From: Puffinus mauretanicus
Lineage: Eukaryota; Chordata; Aves; Procellariiformes; Procellariidae
Assembly: GCA_023333565.1 (NCBI GenBank)
Contig: JAJKFH010004158.1
Location: forward strand, 1,922,001 to 1,986,000
Direction of reading: 5' to 3'
DNA: 64,000 nucleotides
In this document: positions 36,178 to 46,719 of the stretch, one piece after another
How positions within the stretch are numbered: position 1 is the first letter of the stretch
Layout of the letters: each line of letters begins with the position of its first letter
Notes under the pieces: model-generated
Databases searched by the model: none
What the model was told of the DNA's origin: nothing
Seen by the model: only the letters and a program-made list of their open reading frames with translations
Made by a program: the position numbers and the translations under genes

Positions 36178-36940
36178 AATAACATAGCATTTTTCCTCTC
36201 ATACATGGAAAAGAAAATTATGATTACAGTGTGAATGGAAATGGACTTTCCTTGCTGTTAAATACAAAACTCTTGAATCATCATCTACTCTCTACAAAAC
36301 TGCAGCCTGATTTCCTACTTGGCTACCATCTATTTTTGGTGGGAGTCCTCCAGCATTTTTTGTTAGAGGTCTGCAATGAATTCCCCAAGCAACCAGCTGA
36401 CAGTTCAAACAATGCCACCTTCCTTCGACACAAATGGAAACCTCTGCTCTGGAGGGGACACTGGTAAAAGAGAGCTGCCCTCTGCTCAGTTATTATGGTG
36501 CAATAGTTCCAAAAAAGTAGAGAGGGATACACAACAGAAATAAACAAAGCCCTAGAAATACCACAGTAAGACAACTTCCTTTGTATATCCCATTCTTTTC
36601 TTTTGTTCTGTCCTTTCCTTCATTTTCTTAAGCTTTTCTCAAATAAGATGTTTATTACTCTGGATGGTTTTGTATGGACAGTGCCTGGGGGAATGAGAGG
36701 CAGAGGGTCACTCTGGCACTGGCACCGCAGCACTGCTGGACCCTCCAGTGAGTTGCTGTACCTCCAGGAAAGGATATCATCCTTCTATGAAGCTAGGAAA
36801 TCTCAGGTGGTGGTCAACCTTCCTCAAACCGCAGCCACAAAAGGTTCCCATGTTGTGAAATTAATGGGCGGGGGGAAGAACACCAGATACTATTGCCCAG
36901 AGGAAAATGTCCAAGAGGACTCTTACACATATGAGTACAA
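36178..36940. other. Non-coding stretch
   Basis: Unique sequence. The 139-codon open frame at 36603-37022 runs into the TG-rich tract and is antisense to two other open frames. No domain is recognised. Confidence 0.45.
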
Positions 36941-36961
36941 GTGTGTGTACACGTATGTGCG
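36941..36961. repeat. 21-nt alternating purine-pyrimidine TG/CA-rich tract
   Basis: Strict purine-pyrimidine alternation, mostly GT and AC, inside a longer imperfect CA/TG region (about 36924-36981). It has Z-DNA-forming potential. Confidence 0.75.
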
Positions 36962-37329
36962 AGTATGTGTGCAAACACACAGGCAGAGCAGGACTGCACA
37001 GTTGCTTTCCAACCTGACCTGAAGGAAAATACAGTGTGCAACGGGCAGTGGTCATCCAGCTGGGATGAGGTGTTCCTCCTGCTGGTATCCAACTGCTTGC
37101 TTGAAAATGAACCACTTGGCAGTAGAAATGCTCCACAGCTGGAAACCACAAACAAGTCAAAGCAAATAAACAATCCCAAAATTAGGTTTAAACCAGAGAA
37201 TAAAAATTAAATGTCATTTGAAAGTGTACTAAAATTGGCTGGTGTCTAAGGGAGCGTTTGGTAGCTCAGCACTTCTCTGCTGCACTTCAGAAATTAAGGA
37301 GAGAAACAGAGAAACAGTCTTACAGTCTT
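36962..37329. other. Non-coding stretch
   Basis: Unique sequence in which I see nothing specific. Confidence 0.45.
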
Positions 37330-37420
37330 AGATGAAGCAATAAATAATGGACACTTTCAACACATAATTTGCATTTGAATTAACTAGGCTGGCTAAATTA
37401 ATTCATCCATTATGAAAGGA
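37330..37420. promoter_or_regulatory. Candidate conserved non-coding element with POU octamer
   Basis: An AT-rich, complex block holding ATTTGCAT (37367-37374), GAATTAACTAG and TTAATTCATCCATTA-type homeodomain sites close together. Enhancer-like by texture only. Confidence 0.33.
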
Positions 37421-37719
37421 GAATTTTACCGTCTATATTTTCAGGCTCCCTACTGTGCTAAGTTAAATGGGCATAGAGGCAGGGACTACTGGCTTCATAA
37501 AGATTGCTACTAAATTAGTTTCCTCCCTATTATTATCTATTTCACACTCATGCTTTGGAAGCCTAATGCTGATAGAAAAAGTTGTCCCAGGGCCTTTTCT
37601 TCTCTCCACTGTTCGTATTAGTGAGGGTGTACAGCTATGATGGCACTTTCGGGTGATATGGGACTCACCCAAAGGTTTTTTGTCTGAAATGTTTTTCCAG
37701 GCCTCCCTCCCTGAAAGGG
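37421..37719. other. Non-coding stretch
   Basis: Unique sequence between two candidate elements. Nothing specific is seen. Confidence 0.4.
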
Positions 37720-37990
37720 TTAAATCACGTAGCCAAGGTTATTTTGTATTAAATATCAATTTAAAAGACTGGGAAGGCTGAGGGGTGATTTCTTTGCAAT
37801 ATTATTTGAATTGCTCCCTTGAGAAAATTTCAACTCATCTTAAAATAGATGGCTGACGCAGTGTATGACAATAGGTTATTAATTACATAGCTTATAGCGT
37901 CAAGAGCTATCTGGAGGAAGACGTAAGCTTGGAGACTTATGGAGTAGTCAATATATTACATGGTTCTTAATAATGCATTAACATTGTATT
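37720..37990. promoter_or_regulatory. Candidate conserved non-coding element
   Basis: A complex AT-rich block with TTATTAATTACATAG, AATATCAATTTAAAAG and TTGCAATATTATTTGAATTG. It has no low-complexity runs and several homeodomain-type cores. It is a likely developmental-enhancer type of sequence, not proven. Confidence 0.35.
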
Positions 37991-38665
37991 TTCAACTACA
38001 CACAAGTTATATTTTCATGAATTGTACCATCAGAATTTTCAAAATCATGCTCAAAAACGCTGAAAGCATTTGAAGAAAGGGCGAAGAGAAGTATCGTCCT
38101 CTCCCCTTTGCAAACAAACAGTGGCAGAGGAGGGAACCCACCTCGTAATTCAAACCACGTTCAGGGTCACATCCCTCTGCCCACGCCACTTCAGGAAAGA
38201 CACACTACAGCAAACGCAAAGTCCGCCCCAGGCTTCCCAAGGGACACGCTGCGGGCTAAGGGACAGGATCTGAGCAACAATGCTTCGACGGGAGCATGGT
38301 TCACCAGCAAAACCTGTTTAAATAACTGACACTCTCTGCCAGCATCTGGAGAAAACTTGTTCTGGTTGGGGAACAGGAACAAGCAAGTGATGGACAGGTA
38401 CCTGGCAGCGCTGCCCTTTGCTAGCGAAGCTTTTAAGACCTTCTCTGGAGTCACAGAAAAGAGAGAGATGCTTGTACCAGGTACCTCAATTCATACAGCC
38501 GAGTCGGGACAGGATGGATTTTGGCAGAATAGCGATACTCTCCCAGAACAGCTACGTTGCAAAGCAGAAGGGGTGCCTGTAGCTCACACTTTTCCGAACT
38601 TTGTGCCCACACCCTGGTCTACCTCCTTTCTCTCCCCAGGGAAACATAACGCATTCCAGCATCGC
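37991..38665. other. Non-coding stretch, moderately CpG-containing
   Basis: Unique sequence with scattered CpGs at 38080-38330 and overlapping open frames on both strands (38070-38454), none gene-like. Confidence 0.45.
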
Positions 38666-38709
38666 TTTTTTTTTCCTCCTTTGATTTTTTCATAATGGAG
38701 AAAAAAAAA
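38666..38709. repeat. T9CCTCC / GGAGA9 imperfect hairpin
   Basis: T9 plus CCTCC (38666-38679) can pair with GGAG plus A9 (38697-38709), with one bulged C and a 17-nt loop. Most of the stem is A:T homopolymer, so it is weak evidence of function. Confidence 0.55.
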
Positions 38710-39489
38710 TGAAGGCAGTCCTTGAGTGCCAGAATATTACTCCATCAGCCCATAGAGTTTCCTCACTCCACATGGACCCTAAGAGTGGCGTGAGGAGGAG
38801 AAAGGCAGAAAACGGGAGGGCAATAACTCAGTGCTACGCTCCTTGCAACGGGACTATGATCCACGATCTGGAAAGCTCTGGCACCAAGAGCAAACAGTTA
38901 GAAACAATTAAGCTTTTTCTTTAGACTGCCATGACGAAAAATACTGCATGAATCAATGCCTACTAAAGCTGCCCAAATAGTTTCCACTGTCCTTTCTCGC
39001 TGTCTATCGATTTCTTCCATGCGGAAAGCAAACCACATTGTTACAGAAAGTCCAAAGGGACCATCTCCTTCCCTGTCTGCTTATGACACTGAGAAGATGG
39101 GACCAGGCTTTGTGACAGTCTGTCCCTGCTGCCTATGTCACTTCAATACCAAACAGGATATTGTGCACGTGTTTTTTCAGCGTTAAACATAAGAGGCAAG
39201 ATATGTTGTCCTGTAAGTCACATCCTTCAAGATCTAAATCCATTTACGGAATTGCTAAGGTTTCTTCCCTTGCTTTTAGTTCCAGAGGAGATTAAAAAAT
39301 TTACATCTAAACAGAGTGAATTTGAACACTGTAACAGGATGAGACTTAAAATATTGATTTTCTTATTAGTGGAAGGTTACAGCACAAAGCATCCACAGCA
39401 TACAGAGCAAGGATAGACAGACATCCTCTAGAGCAGCGAACGCCCTGGAACCTTACAGCATAACTTTAAAAAGCATTCACTAAGTGAGG
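38710..39489. other. Non-coding stretch
   Basis: Unique sequence. Open frames at 38709-38924, 38956-39186 and 39135-39416 are short and lack any domain. Confidence 0.45.
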
Positions 39490-39790
39490 AGCATAGAGAT
39501 TACCTGGGTGAATACAATTAAGCTACCTGAAATGCTTGGCAAACGATCGACTCTTGCAAAAGCCATCTTTAAACGAAGAGCGAACTCTGACTGCACTTGA
39601 GTGGAAAACGAGTGGAGCAGATTGCCAGTAAAGGGAGCGTCGCCTTCCCAGCCGGAGGCTGATGGTGATAAAAGGGATGTTTAGACACATCATAGCTACG
39701 AGTCTGCGTTTTTAAATTTTTGCAAGCTGATACAAATCAGAGAGCCCTTTTGGGAAGCATTCTCAAGTACTGGGCAATTCAATATCAAAG
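39490..39790. promoter_or_regulatory. Candidate conserved non-coding element
   Basis: A complex unique block with dispersed CpGs (AACGATCGAC, AACGAAGAGCGAAC, GAGCGTCGCC) and TACAATTAAG, and no repeats. Retained CpGs in otherwise unique AT-leaning DNA can mark unmethylated regulatory sequence. Confidence 0.3.
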
Positions 39791-42700
39791 ATAAGAAAAA
39801 ATAAAAGTATCTCACCAATCACAATTATGAGGATAGGCTTTCTTCAAGATTCATGAAACCATTCAAATTTTCAAAGATTCCCTATATAATATATCTTAAA
39901 TACTATTTATGCATTCCTTGAGCCTTCTAATCGAGGGAAAAAATCCTGCATTTCCTAAGCTAATGTGAATAAGGTAGCTTCCTTCCATATCGAAGGCATT
40001 TCACTTTGAACAGAAAATTAATTCTGTATCTCTGAAAAGGTCATTTATTTGGGATGAGTGACAGGTGCCATAAACTTATGAGATGTCATTTGTATGTCAG
40101 TTCAGCTCAACTGAACACAAAGCAAATCAATTCAACCCGGTCAAGTATAATTACTTGCTGGAGCAGGATACATCGTTTTGCATTTATTATTGCTAACAAT
40201 GCCACAGAAGCACTAAATTCAACAGCAATTTTGATTAGCGCGAGGTCGTACAGAGCTCTTCCTTCCTAAGTGCTTCCTTCTCCAGGAGTTTATGACATGA
40301 TCATTACAGTATAATAATTTTATTATTATTTGTACTGTGATAGCAATTAACTTCCAATTATGAATGAAGAACAATTTACCAGGTCCAGTGCTAGGTTAGC
40401 AGGACCAAATTTTAGTTGTGGAGAAAAAAAGGCTCAAGGGGGATGCGCTTCTAGGAGCTGGAAGCCTGCATGTGCTCACAGGACTTGAATTTGGGGCCTT
40501 AGCTCCTCTTTCTATTGCCTTGAAATTTTTTTTTTTTAACGTATACAGAATACACATATTCTGGGTGAATTGTTTCACCAGCTCTGATCACCCATGGTTA
40601 TAAAAACGCCCAGCACCCACTGCTGCACTGTAAGTGTCACTTAAAGGACTTAAAAGTTGCACCACATCAATTTACAGATGAAACACGTGTCTTCGCTTTT
40701 AAAATAAGTTTTTGTTGTTTGTCATTCTTTCATTAAACAATTTAACAGAAAATTATATATACTTCCCAATAAACTGACGTGCTATGCTAGGAGCTGATTA
40801 ACATTATTCTAGATTTGTTTCTTCTCCCCACTTTCTGGTATCATATAGTTTGGGGAATACTGGATATTTTAACCCAGACGTTTTTTAATCTGTTTGATAA
40901 AATGAGAACAACAAATGCTTGTAAATGGGATACGCATTCAATATAATAGTCAATTCAATATATGTTTATGTACTTATATGATGTTTATAAAACTAAGGCA
41001 AAAGAGAAAGGCTATAGAGTGTAAAATGATTGACGGCAACCAGCCAAAAACTTCAGACAAATTAGGTTAATATTTTCAATACGTACACAACAGTCAATCA
41101 CAAAGTCAGAAAGATGTGAAGCAACTGATCGTTGCAGGAGAATTTAGCGCATCCCTGTACAGGTAAAGCGCCTACTAGCCTGCAGCGTAATTGTGTGGTT
41201 ACATAGTAATGCTTATGTCAGTTTTATTTTTGTATGTGATGGCAGAAGTGTTCTGGTTTAATACAATGAAAATTAAATTATGATTTAATAAAAGAAAAAC
41301 AATTAAAAATAAAGATAAATCACAAAGACAGCAACATTACAAAACACAGTTAACAAATTAAGAAGGCTGACCTCGTTGGACTCGTTGCTAAACCACCCAG
41401 CAGGCAAATTTGACAGCGTGCATCAGACTACAATTTCCCTGACACCCTCCCAGAGCATCAGAGACTACCAGGATTCCCCAGGAGTTCTCTAATCATATAA
41501 CTTGCCTGGATGTTATTCAGCATAAGACGTGTTTAGAGAACAAAGAATATAATTCTATACAATGCAGAATGCAATTTGTCTTGTTTTGTAAGGTTCCCGC
41601 TGAAGTCCTGGCTCTCGAGGTAGCCTAGTCAAAATCAATTCGCACCTCCATCCGTCGTGCCTCGGGGATGAATGTATGCAGTCTTTGTGTCACATCCATA
41701 AGAGCCGCTTCCATTATTCTCCAATCCCCCCAAAACAAGTATAATTCAATTGATTTTCTCTATGCCTCTGAGAAGGTTACAAGGGACAAAGCTGGGCAAA
41801 ATGAAAGAGAGCAGCACCCTCCTGGTGGAAGCGCTAGGAATGAGGAGAAGCTCGAGTTAATAGAAGATGCTCGTACGCAGGGGTCCCTGGAGGCTGGGGG
41901 CTGCAAAGATCTGTCTTCCTAAAACTCCAGCAACAGTAATGCCAACAGAACCTGCTTTTAGTTTTGCAGTCTTTGCTCAGTTATGACAAGGTGATTCCCT
42001 GTACTTACTTATTTTTACCGTTTAATTGACGCAATGCACAGTCGACTTCTTCAGGAACCAGTTTCTTATTTTTACTCACCATTAGATGCTCCTAAACTAC
42101 AAAGAACTCTTGCGTGACCCCAGGATCCTTCTATTTTTACTTTCTTTACTGGAAACAATGAATATTTTCTTTAATATAATTTTACCATCAGAACTAATGG
42201 GTTCACCAGAAAATTTCAAGCGAAGGGGGAAACACCACTTTTGATTATTTTTATTTTTCTATCAAGAGAATCTAAATGAAAAATAGCATTTTCAAGTCCA
42301 GGCTTTGAAATGAAGCATTTTAAATTTAATACTACTGCTCTTTGGGGGAAAAAAAACCAAACCAAACACATCTTGTTCTTCTGAATCATGTTGTTTCACT
42401 GTTTAGATCTCAGCATTTACTGCACATGGGACAAAACACTGTTATTCTTCTTATTTATGTGACAGCCTGTCATCACGATATGAATACATCCACATGGACC
42501 TAATCAACTGCATGTATAAGGACTACGTGTTCCCAAATATTCTGCATATTCAGTCACAATATAAGATTAGAAAAGAAAAAGAGTCATCGCCTTTCTCAGA
42601 ATTTTATGTAAGCGGTTACAAAATTTCTAAAGCTTTTTAGATAAATAAAGCATTTCATACATATAGTGAGCAACGGGAGGCAGAAATACCGTTGACCTGG

Positions 42701-43597
42701 GAATGTATAGACTGAATAATTTCATCAAAAAAACAGTATGAACTTCATGAACCATTTCTGCAACAGATCCTTTTAGCTGTGCAGTGCCATGATCTACAAG
42801 GCTTAAGGGATTTCACCTGCAACATCTATAGGTAGACTTACTCGCATATACACTTTCAGCCTTGAACTCAGTTAAAAAAAGCTCAAGAAATTTAGATCAC
42901 ATCATTTTAGGTCTTATCACACCAGCTGAAGACAACAGTGGCCTCCAGTCTAGCTTCTTCCTTCCTCAAAACACGATTTATGCTGTGGCCGAGGTTTTGG
43001 TCTGGTAAGCACCTATGGATTTATTCTAGTCTTTTCAAGCTTTGTGACCAAGGCCAGAAACCATGATATTCCCCAGGATGCAATGTTGGTTTTCCTTCTT
43101 CCCTTCTGAAAACATAATCCGAGCAGGAACGAAATGCCTTAGAAGTTAATTGCTAAGGAAAAAAACCCACCATAGCTCATCAGGCACATAGGCTGATATC
43201 TCTCTGACATTTCATTCATATTTCCCTTGTTCTCCCTTTGTGAAATCAGCACCCTTCACACTCTCAAATTAAATTAGACCTGATGATCTCCTAGTCTGAC
43301 ATTGAAGAGAGCACAAATGCTCCAGGCTCAGGATGGCCCTCTCCTGCTGAGGAAAAGACTCTAAAAAGCATATGGAGGGTGCACCGGGTGTTGGAAGCTA
43401 AACCCCAGCCTCCTCATTTTCCATATCAGTTTTCAAACATTTCCTAATCTATATTTCTGCAAATATTTTTTCCCCAACAGAAACTCCAGTTTGGGGGTGT
43501 GCGTGAAAAAATGATATAACATTTCACGGGTGTTAGTAAAATAATTTTACAGATGACATTGGAAAGAAACCAAATGTTTCTTAGGTGTTTTGAAGAG
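39791..43597. other. Non-coding AT-rich stretch with several enhancer-like blocks
   Basis: Unique sequence without recognised genes or repeats. The parts at 39840-40380, 40990-41350 and 42440-42720 are complex and AT-rich with homeodomain-type cores and could include conserved elements. Low-complexity items are a T-run at about 40527-40537, A8CC at 42349-42358 and A7C3 at 43159-43168. Confidence 0.4.
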
Positions 43598-43618
43598 TTC
43601 CTCTCTCTCTCTTTTTCC
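43598..43618 (+). repeat. 21-nt pyrimidine tract with (CT)n core
   Basis: Only C and T occur, followed directly by AG (43619-43620). It resembles a splice acceptor but no exon with coding character follows, so I list it as a simple repeat. Confidence 0.75.
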
Positions 43619-43889
43619 AGCAGTGGTAGGGCTCCTATCATTTCTGTACCACCCATCTGGATTTTAAGAAGACCAAGTTAAACATTTTATAATCTTTTAA
43701 AGAAAAAAAGTAAATGATAGCCTGAGCTCTCCTATGAAAGAGCACTAGTAAGAAGTCAGAGGCACTGCCATCCAAACTGGAGAGGGGAGGAGAGAGGTAT
43801 TACCACAGGGACCCTACCTACAGATCTCCCAAAACAACTTGCACTCTTCAGACAAATAACACGCGACAAGACAAGGGCTAAGTTCACAG

Positions 43890-44050
43890 TTACCTACATA
43901 TTTTATATTGAGTCATAATTAGCTGCAATAGATATACTTGACTTTAAAACAGCTATGAATAGATAGACTAAATGCCAGGCACTGCCATCTGCTCCCTAAG
44001 CCATAATTAACTGCCTGATTACGAAATACATATATATTTATCTAATTAGT
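43890..44050. promoter_or_regulatory. Cluster of TAATTA homeodomain sites
   Basis: Three TAATTA palindromes occur in 133 bases: 43916-43921, 44004-44009 and 44043-44048. The first two sit in near-identical contexts (CATAATTAGCTG and CATAATTAACTG). TAATTA is the core bound by many homeodomain proteins as monomer or dimer. The block is complex, AT-rich and ends at a CpG-rich patch. It is a good enhancer candidate, with function inferred. Confidence 0.42.
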
Positions 44051-44057
44051 TTTAATA

Positions 44058-44410
44058 GCGCTGCTTTTGCTGGCACTGCACCAAAAATAAGGTGAAGAAG
44101 CGGGTCCTACTGCTTGACGGAGAGAGGCTGGAGACGCGAACAGCTCTCACGGGGAGCTGCTCCAGAGGCCAGCACGGCCCCGGTGGGGGTGCGAGAAGGG
44201 TGCGAAGGGGCACCCAAAACAGGGAGCTGCTGCCCATCCGAAGGTTTTGCAGGACAACACCCAGGGCATTGCTAAGCCAGCCCCTCTCTGCCTGTCCCAG
44301 CATAGGGCGTGATGCAAAGCTTGTCTTGGATCTCAGACAAAGCTCGTCGTGCTGCGGGTGACGATTAAATGGTGAGAAACCAGGACAACGGGTGCGCAGA
44401 CAGGCATGGA
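44058..44410. promoter_or_regulatory. Small CpG-rich patch
   Basis: About 20 CpGs by hand count in 350 bases, abutting the TAATTA cluster. GC is clearly higher than the flanks. Open frames occur on both strands (44092-44361 plus, 44052-44420 minus), as GC-rich DNA tends to produce, and neither resembles a known protein. It could be a small CpG island, an enhancer core or a GC-biased recombination spot. Confidence 0.3.
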
Positions 44411-45706
44411 CACTAACCAAATGCTGCTTCTTAAAACAATTTGAGATTACTGATTATGTGAGCCCATATAATTCTATTGGCAACATAGTCCAGAAAGACT
44501 TTCTATGGAGATTGGGATACTTAGCTATTTTATTCAGGGGGAAAAAAAAACCTCTCTCTTAATATATATTTTTCCCCAGTTCTCTCTGCAGTATAACCGG
44601 TGTTGCATCCACTATTAATTTCAGGGTGAGTAGCGTTAATGCTTTGCCACAGGACAGATTTTGTCATAAATTCCACGTTTTGATTGCAACTCAGATGTTT
44701 CCTACAGGATAAATACATTCAGGGCGAGATTTTAAAAGCATTTCAGATGCCGAAGGGTAGATTTGACATCAATTTCCAGGGAAGCTGGGAATCCAAATGC
44801 ATTGAAATCCAGTTGTTCAGTCCAGCCCCACTGAATCACTCACTGAGTTTCTAAGGGCTACAGGCTAGTTGAATTTCGACTTTAGATTAGGAAGCACTGT
44901 CATTACAGTAAGCATGGGGCTTCCATACCAGTCCACCCATGGAAAGTCTCCACCAAAGGGATAGAAGAGATGGCCCACAGCTTGCCCATCCCTTTTTACA
45001 CATTTTGTGATTTTGTAGGATCCTATCTGTAACGTTCTCTCCTGCACGCCAACAGCACACATTATTTACACCTCCTCTGGCTGTTTGGCATCTCTCTATT
45101 TTAAAGCCTGTGCTTCCTTCCTGGAAGCAGTGAGGTCCATCCATGAGTTAGGAATTTAACATGAAGCCCCTCAAGATGTACTGCTGGGGCTCTGGGCTTC
45201 TCTGTGCTTATCTCGAACCAGACCTTTGGTAACTGGAGTTTATTCCCACAGGGGAATACCCACGCATTGTACCAAGCTGCCATAGCAGCTTGCAAACTTT
45301 CCATAGCCCTCCCTGACCACGGCCAGGATCCCTGCCCAGCTCTGCTTCTCCCCCACGGATTACAGCTGCCCCCTTTGCACCGCCACACCGATGCCATCAG
45401 GACCCATCATCTGCTCCCGTGTCATTTACACGAGAGAAGAGTCCGTCATCCCAGGCAACGATTTCACCAAATCCACCAAAGCCGGGTAAATGAAGTGTGA
45501 CAGGCTCATTCTCACTTGATGCCCGCGGTGGTGCCAGATGACAGCAGTGACGCTGATGTGACTATCCCACAGCAGAGCAGGTACATGAATTTAGTGACAC
45601 ATATACCTGTCTCTATTTTTCAGTTTTCTCCTTTGCCGCCGCCCCCCCCAGGGATAACTAGCTGCGGATGCCATTTCTTCCAGCCTGCGGGGTAAAAACC
45701 AAACAA
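44411..45706. other. Non-coding stretch
   Basis: Unique sequence with an A9 run at 44542-44550. Overlapping open frames on opposite strands at 44865-45500 are not gene-like. Confidence 0.45.
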
Positions 45707-45722
45707 ACACACACACACACAC
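45707..45722 (+). repeat. (AC)8 microsatellite
   Basis: Eight uninterrupted AC units, preceded by AAACAAAC. A short, possibly variable microsatellite. Confidence 0.9.
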
Positions 45723-45879
45723 CTCACAAGTCCCTTTATTTCAGCAGACGGGCTGAAATCCCCCGAGCCCCAGAGAGCCTGCATAGCCGCGTCTTTGCAT
45801 GTTGCTGAAGGTGGAAAAACTCTGACTGCAGTTCCCTTGCTTTTCTGGGGAGCTGGAGACCCCTTGCAAGTCTGGATGA

Positions 45880-46140
45880 AATATTATTGCTCCGGTATTA
45901 TGATTATACGCTGTACAAAGCTGGCTATATTGCAAATGACAAGTGGGAGGAGACGGAGATCACAGCTCTTTTTCGGAGGAGATGAAGGAATGTAATTTTT
46001 CAAACGGGACCAATAAAATTAGACAGCCCTCTTTAAAGCCTGTTTCTTGAATGCTGCTCACAGCCTCTCTCAGCCTTATAAAAAGACAACAACTGCTGGA
46101 ACATCAGAATACAAATTTCTGTTGTTCCAGTAAATAACCT
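45880..46140. promoter_or_regulatory. Candidate conserved non-coding element containing a hairpin
   Basis: A complex, repeat-free block with ATTATGATTATACGC, GGACCAATAAAATTAG (CCAAT-like) and a TATAAAAAG motif near 46076-46085. It contains a near-perfect 39-nt inverted repeat at 46094-46132. Enhancer, promoter or structured RNA are all possible; conservation is unmeasured. Confidence 0.35.
46094..46132. repeat. Near-perfect 39-nt inverted repeat (hairpin)
   Basis: Arm 46094-46109 (TGCTGGAACATCAGAA) pairs with 46117-46132 (TTCTGTTGTTCCAGTA). Fourteen of sixteen positions are Watson-Crick, one is a G-T wobble and one is a T-T mismatch, around a 7-nt loop. By rough calculation such an inverted repeat is not expected by chance in 64 kb. 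It is too short for a typical pre-miRNA. Confidence 0.8.
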
Positions 46141-46695
46141 GGGACAGGCTTAATTCTCACCTCTCCCACAAACCCACCAGCAGCGAGCCGAGCAAGACGG
46201 TTTTATCCCATAAGATTAAGACACGTAGCAAGCTAAAAAAATTTAATTACAGAAAAACCGTGCCATCACCCTGGGCCTGTGTCTCTGCTGAGAAACATTC
46301 AGAGCCCTGTTCCTTCGACCGCAAGCATCCTGCTCCCCGTTCTTATCTTTATTCATGAAATTAGGATCCCATTCTGTAAGACCATTAGCTAAAGCAGCTT
46401 TACTGCTCTAATAGCTTTGCTTCTGCGAGTCCTTACATCCGACTCCTGATGGCCTCTCTCCAGAAAAGCACTTAAGTATATCCCTCTGTAGTCAAGGGAA
46501 CATCCTCTTTGGGGCTTCATGGGAACTTCTCACACACTGGGTTTCACAAGTGCACTGTCGAATCAGGGCCTCCCACTTACCTGTCCAATTAACAGCATTG
46601 GGCTCCTTAATTATAAGCAGAACCAGGCAGATATTGTATGCCATTTGTTGGAGTAATTTTTCACGTTCTGTAAAAACAATTATCACCATTTTCTT
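46141..46695. other. Non-coding stretch
   Basis: Unique sequence of mixed composition. Nothing specific is recognised. Confidence 0.45.
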
Positions 46696-46719
46696 AAAAA
46701 AAAAAAATATATATATATA
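46696..46719 (+). repeat. A12 followed by (TA)6
   Basis: A homopolymer grades into a short TA dinucleotide repeat. It is a flexible, easily melted tract. Confidence 0.88.

Noticed and set aside
36603..37022. 139-codon open frame crossing the TG/CA tract
   Set aside because: Includes low-complexity sequence and is opposed by two open frames on the minus strand.
40300..40342. miR-101-like sequence (GTACTGTGATA at 40332-40342) in an AT-rich hairpin
   Set aside because: The seed region of miR-101 (ACAGTAC) is not present and the stem is mostly AAT repeat. The similarity is 11 bases and probably chance.
43598..43625. CT-rich tract plus AG, resembling a splice acceptor
   Set aside because: No open frame of coding character or donor site follows at a plausible distance. 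A simple (CT)n repeat explains it.
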